DNA of 27,392 nt, taken from the NCBI RefSeq assembly GCF_000003605.2, contig NW_003133375.1:32638-60029 (forward strand), given 5' to 3'. This DNA comes from Saccoglossus kowalevskii. Lineage: Eukaryota; Hemichordata; Enteropneusta; Harrimaniidae. Under the pieces are notes generated by a model. That model ran no database searches and was not told where the DNA came from. It saw nothing but the letters and a program-made list of their open reading frames with translations. Both the position numbers and the translations under genes were made by a program. This document shows, piece by piece, positions 11,601 to 20,600 of the stretch. The first letter of the stretch is position 1; each line of letters starts with the position of its first letter.

Positions 11601-14600
11601 ATGCAGACTGACAGACAACAGACAAACTGATTAACACACACAGACTGACAGACAACAGACAGACTGATCAACACACACAGATGATGGGCTCAGTCAGACA
11701 ATAACTCTCTTTAATTGTTGTTACCTGTGTTTCTGACGGCTTTTCCTCATCAGCCTTCTCTTCTGCTTCCTTATTCAATAACATAAACAAAATAATATAA
11801 ACATAAATGAAAGAAAATAAACAAGCAGAAATAAAAATGAACAAAAAATATAAAAAGCAATTAACTTTGAAGGGTCCTCGTCAAATAAAATGAAAATAAA
11901 AGTTACCTCTATTTCTGCTGGTTTATCGTCCCCTTCAGGTTTCTGTTCGTCCGCCTTTAACCACAAACAAATAAACAAACATTAACACGAAAACACAAAA
12001 CTTCCTCACAGAACAATAAAACTGTAATGTAAATTTAGGACAAACACTATTTATGACAAAACATACACATAACTAAAAAAAAAAACTTTGGACATACAAA
12101 CATTCATTTGCGCAAAATGCTTCAAATTGGAATATTTTTTAAAATGATAATACATTTCTGCCGAAACAGTATGTCACTTTTTTCTTTTATTTTTAAATTT
12201 TTCTTTATTTTTAATTTCAAATACAAACCTCTTTTTGTTCAGTTTGTTCCCCATCTGTTGCCGCTGGTTCATCAGTAGCCTGTGTTTTACAAGAAGACGC
12301 ACATGCATCAACGCTCAATCTTTATAATTTTAATTTAATTTTGATGTTTTTATTTCATGTACATTAATTAATTTACATGTGCTAATGTAAACACATTAAT
12401 TATTGCTGGTTTTTAATTTCACTATTTTCATTGATAAGTGGAATTCGCTAAAATAAAAACATGTGAACTTGAAAATAATAATAGAACTCATTGTTTCCTT
12501 GCCAAGTTCATAAATTTAAAATCTACAGAATTGCTCAAAATATCAAAATAGTGAAACTAAATAAATGATTTTACAGTACAAGTCTAATATGCTTCATGAA
12601 GAACAATGGTTGTCAATCATATACCTGACATATATATACGTGCACCCCTACATATATTGGTTTGTTCTATGACATAGTGTGCAGTCTTTATACCTGCACC
12701 CCTACAGATATTGGTTTGGTCTATAACAACATAGTGTGTAGTCTTGTACTACTGCTGATCATTCTGTGCCCTCTTAACATTGACACCCCTATAATAAAGT
12801 GCTTTATTCCATGACATATTGTGTCATATTATACCCTCACCCCTGCAAATAAAGTGGTTTGTTCTACATCACATGATGTAGTCCTTACACTTGCATATCT
12901 GCAATGAAGTGGTTTGTTTTATATTACCGAGTTAAGTTGTAACACCTGAACCATATTTTTAACTTTAAAGTGTGGTGGTCTTTGTGCTATGCATGCTCCA
13001 GGTATGGGTCCCATACAAACATTTATCACAAACCTATGTGCACACAGCTGCAGAATTAACTTGAGTGATCAGAGTATACAAGAAATGAGATAGTACAAGG
13101 GTTTAGATAGATAAATTTTGATCTGAGACATGGATGCTATAACCGCCATAAGCACTGTGTGCATTTCGCTCAGATCAAAATCTGCATGTGTAACTTGACG
13201 TCCATTTTAATAGTCCATGTAATAGGAAGTGGAAAAATCAATAAGATTATCTATCAACAAAATTCTACCAAATAAACATCATCCTTTAATTTTCCAATTG
13301 AAAGTTTACATCCAATCCTAAAGAAAAAAAATCTGTCTGTAAGAAGGTGAAAAGAGAAAGTCCGTATGCTAATAAATTAATGCTATAGAGAAAAAAGAGT
13401 TACTGTGCTTCTGAAACTAAATAAAAAAAATTTAATCTATGTGATTTTCACAAGAAAAGATTGCAATTATAAGATACACTTGAATTCAAACCTCTGCTTG
13501 TTGTTCTTGGTCCTCCTCAACCTGTTGCTCTATTTCCATGACAACCTTTAAGTTAGTAAATACACAATGATGAAAAGAATGAGATGGATATATAACTTAC
13601 TACAAGATGAACGAAATAATGAACAGAAAAATGAAGAAACAAACCTCTTGTTCTCCTTCCTGGGGTTCGTTCTCAGTTTGTTCTATCTCTGCGGTGACCT
13701 TTGGTTAGTAAAACACAGAATGGATGGATGAATGGATGGACGGACTGACAATGGACAGTTTGATACGCAGACAGACAGTATGGATATGTGAATGCTATTG
13801 AAATGCACACAAGTGTTACAACATATGACGAGTCAGAATGACAAAGTTAGTCAGATATTCACAAAGGAACACAAAACAAACCTTCTCCTGCTCATTTTCT
13901 GCTTGTTCCTCAATCTGTTCTGTTTCCTCGGTAACCTTTGTTAGTGAAACACAGAAAACACATAACAGGTATGGATGGAATTTTACAAGTACATGGTATG
14001 AGATGAAAGAATGAAGTAGATTAATTACACTATTAAAGGCTGAGAGAAAAAAATATCTCTATTTCTCGTTCCCGCACACATCATTTTGAACTATGTGCCT
14101 CAAAAGTTTGTTTTCCTTCTAAAGCATTCCAAAATGTGCTTGTACTCGCACTTATCTCAAATTTCCCCCATTATAGCTTAGTATTCAAATACAAAAACAA
14201 AATCGCCTTGCCGCCTCATTTTAAAATTTTTATTTGAAACACAAATGACCACAGGAGTTTTACAGAATGGAGATATAAATACAAACCATTTCTTCTTGTT
14301 GTTCATCAACGGGACTCTGTTCCTCAGATTGCTCAATTTGCTCTGCTACCTTTGGTTAGTAAAACAGACAAACTCATAGTAATAGTACAGACACACAGGA
14401 ATGAAGGACAGTTAAACCATTTGAGCACCATCATTTTTCCCATCAACATTTTGGTGCATATTTTTTACATATTTTAATGTAGTTTGCTATTCTAGATTGA
14501 TCGAACAGATGTAATCTGTTATTGTCTACAATTCCAGATCAAAAATTGTGAAAAATTATGTTATTTCGTAAAATGTGATAGAAGTTAGCATTCAAATGAT

Positions 14601-17600
14601 TTACGAATGGTGAGGAAAGATGTCACAAACACATAAATGTTACTTGACCATCTATGGCCTAAACTACAGAAATGTAATGGTGACGATAACAAACTACAAA
14701 CCTGTTCTTGTTCATAGTTTTCTTCAGCAGCTCCCTCAGCCTCAGCATCCTTTACAAGTTAATTAGAGAATCGAGGTGATATGGACAGTTAGTAGATGAA
14801 CAATATGTATGAAAACTAGCAGCCCTTTCACTGATACTACCAAGTGTAACCTTCCACAGCAGTTCTGTATGCAAATTAGCAACCTTTTCACTGCTACTAC
14901 CACTTATAACCTTCCGCAACAGAGTTTCCTATGCAAATCAACAACCCTTTCACTGCAACTTCCAACTATAACCCTCCACGACACAGTTCAGTATGTAAAT
15001 TATAAACCTGTTCACTTTTAGTACCAAATGAAACCTTCCACAACAAAGATGAACAATGTGAACCAACATGTATGCAAATTAGCCACCCATTCACTGCCAT
15101 TGTAAACTGTAACCTTCCACAACATTATTTGACCTAGTTTGCCTAAAACAGGACTTACAAAATAGTTAAATTAATCAAAAGTTGTAACTGTCTGAACCAT
15201 GTTCCTGAATAAATTATGAAAATATCACAAAAAATTTGAAAACACACAAATTAATATGGAAGTTCAATAGAGGTGTAAATCAACACTCATTGGATCGTGT
15301 ATCTTTTAGCAGGTGGTTTCATGGTACTACTGTAAAATACTTTATTTTAGCTGGAACTAATTTTCACTGAAAAAGTCTTTTAGCTGTTTTAGAAGTTTAT
15401 TTTTGTAAAATATATAAAAATAAAACATTTTTGCTGAATACCATTTTCACTAATACATCCTTTCAGCAAAAATAGTGAAAAAAAATTCCAAGCGAAAAAT
15501 AAAGCATTCTACATTATGCTAATTAATTATGTAATTTTAACCAATGAAATCCAACCTCAGTCGTTGCTTTTTTATCTTCTTCCTCCTTGTCTTGTGATTC
15601 ATCCTGTGCCTTGATTGGTCAAATAAAAGATATTTATTTAACTAACTTAACCAATGAAATATCAATTTATATAATTCTGAAACATTCTGGCAATTCTGTT
15701 TGATCTATGTCCTATATTATAAGTACCGATAGTTTCAGAGAGTTATGAGATGAAGGTATGTAAATGATGTGATAAGCAATGAATATCTCATGTGAATTGA
15801 AGAAATCAACTGAACTGAGAGATGACTAAAATATCGACAAGACAAACATATTCGTTTCTAGAAATACTAACTGCTAGCGTTCATTTCAGGCAAGTTAATT
15901 TCCTTGCTTATTCGCAAAGCATGTATAACGTGTGTTTTCCGCTTTCGATTACAGCGTTTTTCTCGCTCATTTCTATTCACGCTATCACACCTCTCCAAGC
16001 GTTCACTGTATTCAATGATGCCATTGGTTGAAATACATTTGATTGCCGAGCACATAAGATTTTCATTGCATATCACTCTACAAAGACATCTAAGTTATTG
16101 AATCATAAATTGACAGGTGCTAGTCAGTAGCACACCACTAACAAAAATATCTACTCAGATCAAGGTAATAAGCAAATAACAGCAGACACCTAGGAACAAG
16201 GTAAACAGTATTATTACACTATGAAAGATTGCAGTTACAGTGGTGCCTAGTGGAAACATACACATAATGCAATGGGGTTAATTACATAAATGCAATAAAT
16301 AGAATGACATTTTTAGTGCTAGAAATATTAGCAATTTTATATGATTTGCAAGAGGTCAATTTCATAAGCTTGGCATGATTTTCCAAAATTTGGAAATTTC
16401 ATAAAGTTTCGTCTATTGTGAAATAAAAGCAAATACATTAAGACTTTATAATATGCAACTAAAGAACACTAGCCTAAGGGTGCTTCTAGAGCCATGTGAC
16501 ATACTTTATATTGCACAACAAAAGATCAAAAGCCTAGGGGTGCTTTTAATGTCATGTGATCTCATAATAGATGATACACACTTGCAGAACACTACCCTAA
16601 GTGTGCTTATATCATGTGACCCCATAATTATAATATATACTACTAAAGGACAATGGCCTAGGGATGCTTGCACTAGTCACAAGACCTCCAAAAACTATAA
16701 GGTTACAGTGACAGAGCCTTACTCCTGTCCTTTCTCATGACATGCAGCATATTTTGACTTAGATAAGCAGTTCTGGCTTCAACTGATCAATCTTGCAAAT
16801 CCATGTTAAATGCTAAGACTAAAATGGCTAAGACTGCTAAAATGTCAAGAACCACTGAAGTAAATAATCTGGAATTTCGCATCCTATGAATCAAATATCT
16901 GAATTTCAAAAAGCAAGAATTAATTTTCTAATATTTTCACTAACCCATTTCACAAGATTGTCTACTGCCTGGGTTGTCTGAAAACAAAAATAAAATCAAG
17001 ATTCTTATTTTTCTTTTTTTAGATAATTTTGTAATTTTGTATATTAATGCAAATCTAATCAGAATTGGGAGTAGACGACCACCATTAAGATATAAAATAA
17101 GATAATATTTTTTTTTTATGATTCAGTGTATAGTAAAGATGACTTTATTTACAATGGAATTTTATTTTGGTGAAGTTGAGTCAGTAAGATTCAGTGAACA
17201 CACTTTTTATATGTGCAAGTCTTACAGAACCTATAAGCAATATTTTATTTTTGTTGCTGACGTTATGTTTTGTGGTAATAACGGCGATATCATGTTGATT
17301 TCTTAAAAAAGTTATCTGACTTTTAGTAATTTCTAGTATCAATGTTTGTCAACTTCCAAAACATTGCCACGTTCATGAAAATATCTGTTCTATTTTTTGT
17401 CTGGGAACATGACCATTGTTTGGAAGTATATTACTTCATAGCTTCGACAAATGATGATGTGATTTTGGTATATGCTGACTGGGTCCCCTTCTTGATATGA
17501 GCGTGGTGTCATTAATGCCTACACAAACATCAAAGTGTAACTCTGAATTAAGTACATGGCTATGGGTACAGTGTGTGTGTGTGTGTGTGTGTGCTTGAAA

Positions 17601-20600
17601 AACGTTTGAACTTAGATGAAAAAGGCCATTATTACTTTATGTCTATATGAAAAGAATTTCTTTGTGTCATCATTAGTACAGAGTAGCCATAAACATGTAA
17701 CAAGTTGTAACAGATATGAAAGCAATGCCAATGGAATTACTGCACTGACTACTGTGGAATACTTTATTTTTGCTGGAATTAATTTTCGCTGAAAAGACTT
17801 TTCGGGCGTTTTGTATAGAATTTATTTTCAATGATTTTTGATGAGTTTAATGTGAAATATAGAAAAAAAAGTATATTCGTTGGATTTTATTTTCACTGAA
17901 CCACTCCTTCAGCGAAAATGGCGAAAATAAATTCCAAGCGAAAATAAAGTATTCTACAGTATTTGTTGTTTCACCCAATATTTTGTGCGAGATGTTTTAT
18001 TTTCTATGCTATGATATTTACAAATGAGTCACACATTTGTTTGATTGATGGCTTATTGTATGTATGTTGTATCACTCTGATAAGTATGATGATTTAATGA
18101 CTTATGTCCCCCAATTATCATCATACAATCCATTAGTAGCAATTGGGGCAAACCATTACACGAGAGGTATGTGTAGGTTAATTGGGAGGGGAGCTTACTT
18201 GTTCATCCTCTGTTTTTTCTTCTGCGACTACCTCTGGCTTTTCCTTAAAACAATACACAAACATAAAAATAACTCAAAGCTTCTATGAAGCACTCCTGTT
18301 TTATGCACTGCAAAACAGGAGCTAATTATAAATAATTGTAAATGGAAACAAACGAACACAAAACATAAAAGACCCAACAAAATGTGGATGTGCTCCTACC
18401 TCATCTTTCTTTTCCTCAGTCTCTTCTGATTGTTCAGTTTTCTCAGACTTATTAACACAACACAGACAACACAATACAAGCATGCAAGATAAAATAAAAT
18501 ACAAAAAAAAATAAAAAAAATGAAACCAAACCATCCCAGAATCTGCACATATGTAATCATCCATGGTCCACAATTTCTATTAGCATTTTAACCAATAGTT
18601 AAGTACATCCTCCGAGAAATTTTACAAATAATACAAAAAATTCCGTGCACAGGCAGTGTACAAAAACAGTAGTTTTGTTGTGACTCCCAGCAAAAAAAAA
18701 ACCTGTGTGAGAAAGGTAAAATGCACATACATGTGTAATCATATCTCTTGTCTCCCAATGTTGCCAGGACGACAAGATTATGAGAGTTTAATTGGCTAGA
18801 TGATAAGAAAATTACAGATTTTAATGAATATGTCACACCTTCTAGATACAAATATTGAATATACCTGTGGTAGTATATGGCCATAAGCCCCATATATGTA
18901 AGAAACACCATATTCAGTGGTAGCCGAAATAGTTTTGAAACATTTGTTGAAAACATTATTGTTCCAGGCACTAAGATTGAATGCCACATTGTATCTCTTT
19001 TTTGACTATTTTTAAATACTGATGGTACATGTGCATTGTGCCACAGGAACAATATTCCGTTTTGGGGATTACGTGACATTTCAATTTCAATAAATCAGTC
19101 AGTAACATCGGAATACTAAAATTCAACCCAGTGAATGCAACTAACAAGGATAATTAACATATTATATGCAAATTGGCCACAACACTATTGTTATTTTCTT
19201 AGGATAACACAGTTATTTAAAGGGCGGCAGTCATCACGCCACGTCCTGTTCGATATGGGACTCATAGCGATGTATACAGCGCGTGTAAAATACATTGTTT
19301 ATTCACATGAAATTCGAACACGCGCTGCGCGGCGACCACCGCGCTTTAATATTGTGCCACAAGAAAGTGTCAGCGCCCTTTTTAGTTGAGTCATCCAGAA
19401 TTACAGACTTACCGAGACTTGCTCTTCTCGTTTTTGTTTGACTTCTTTCCTCGCTTTTAGACCTTTAAAACCAGCTTGAATTTTTACTGCTGCTTTTTCG
19501 ACTTCAGGATCTTCAAGATCAATGTCTATCTCTTCTTCTTCTTGTTTGTTTGTTTGTGCTTTCCTTTGGTTATAATAACATGGATATTATCATGATTAGT
19601 CACAAGGTTTCATTACGAGATGTGAGGAGAAAACTAGCGGCTGATTTTTACAGCACATTCTGTGGTTATGCATCCAGGGACATGTACACGTTCATCTGTG
19701 CAGTATGGTATGGTTTGTCAAGTCAATTTGTCAACGCCAACGCCAATTATAATATCACTTAAAAATTTATATGTGTAGATTTATGTATAGAGATTTTTAG
19801 CATTAGCAGTGAACTTTTGCACACCAGCTCAAAGCCCACATTACTATTTTCACCAAAATAAAAAATTTACACTGAATAATTCATCAAATGTGTGTCACAC
19901 ATTAAAGTTCAATACATTCCATTTGTATAATGTATGTAAACTGTGAGTTTGTCCTACATTATCAGGCCCAATGCACAGTGAAAATGAATCTGCTTTGCAG
20001 ATCAAAAAACACATAAATAAACATGTATACACCATTTGCATAAACAAATACATAATTTGCATACACAAAAAAAAACAATTTGCATACATAAATACACAAC
20101 TTTTGTAAACAAATACATAATTTGCAAAAATGAATACATAATTTGCATACACAAAAACATTTAGCATACATAAATACACACAAATTTGCATACCGAAATT
20201 TTCATACTTAATATACAATTTGCATACATAAACAATTTGCATACATAAGTACACAATTTGCATATATAAATACACAATTTGCATACATAAATGCACAATT
20301 TGCATACATAAATGCACAATTTGCATACATAAATACATGTACACAATTTGCATATATAAATATAAAATTTGTATCAGCCAATCAGTCAATCAGTCACTCA
20401 CTTCATTTCTGCTACTTCTTGCCGAGCTAGGTGACCTTTGACACCGGCTTGAATTTTAACTGCAGCTTCTTGTTGTTGTGGATCGTTGACGTCGCCAATG
20501 TTGTCCTAGAAACAGACAAACCAAACAAAACAAAACTGTAAACATAAATAAAACATAAGCAAACCATGCATTACACTTGAGGGAGAAAAGTTAAAAAAAA

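Noticed and set aside
15822-16101. Overlapping ~69-codon frames on both strands in a GC-richer patch of intron 6
   Set aside because: Neither strand shows splice sites in the right phase or a recognisable motif. The patch may be a decayed insertion.
16453-16740. 95-codon plus-strand open frame
   Set aside because: It coincides with a ~60-bp tandem repeat in intron 6 and has no domain or splice support.
19895-20389. 164-codon minus-strand frame with MQIVYLC repeats
   Set aside because: It is the translation of the 20-22 bp intron repeat, not a protein gene.
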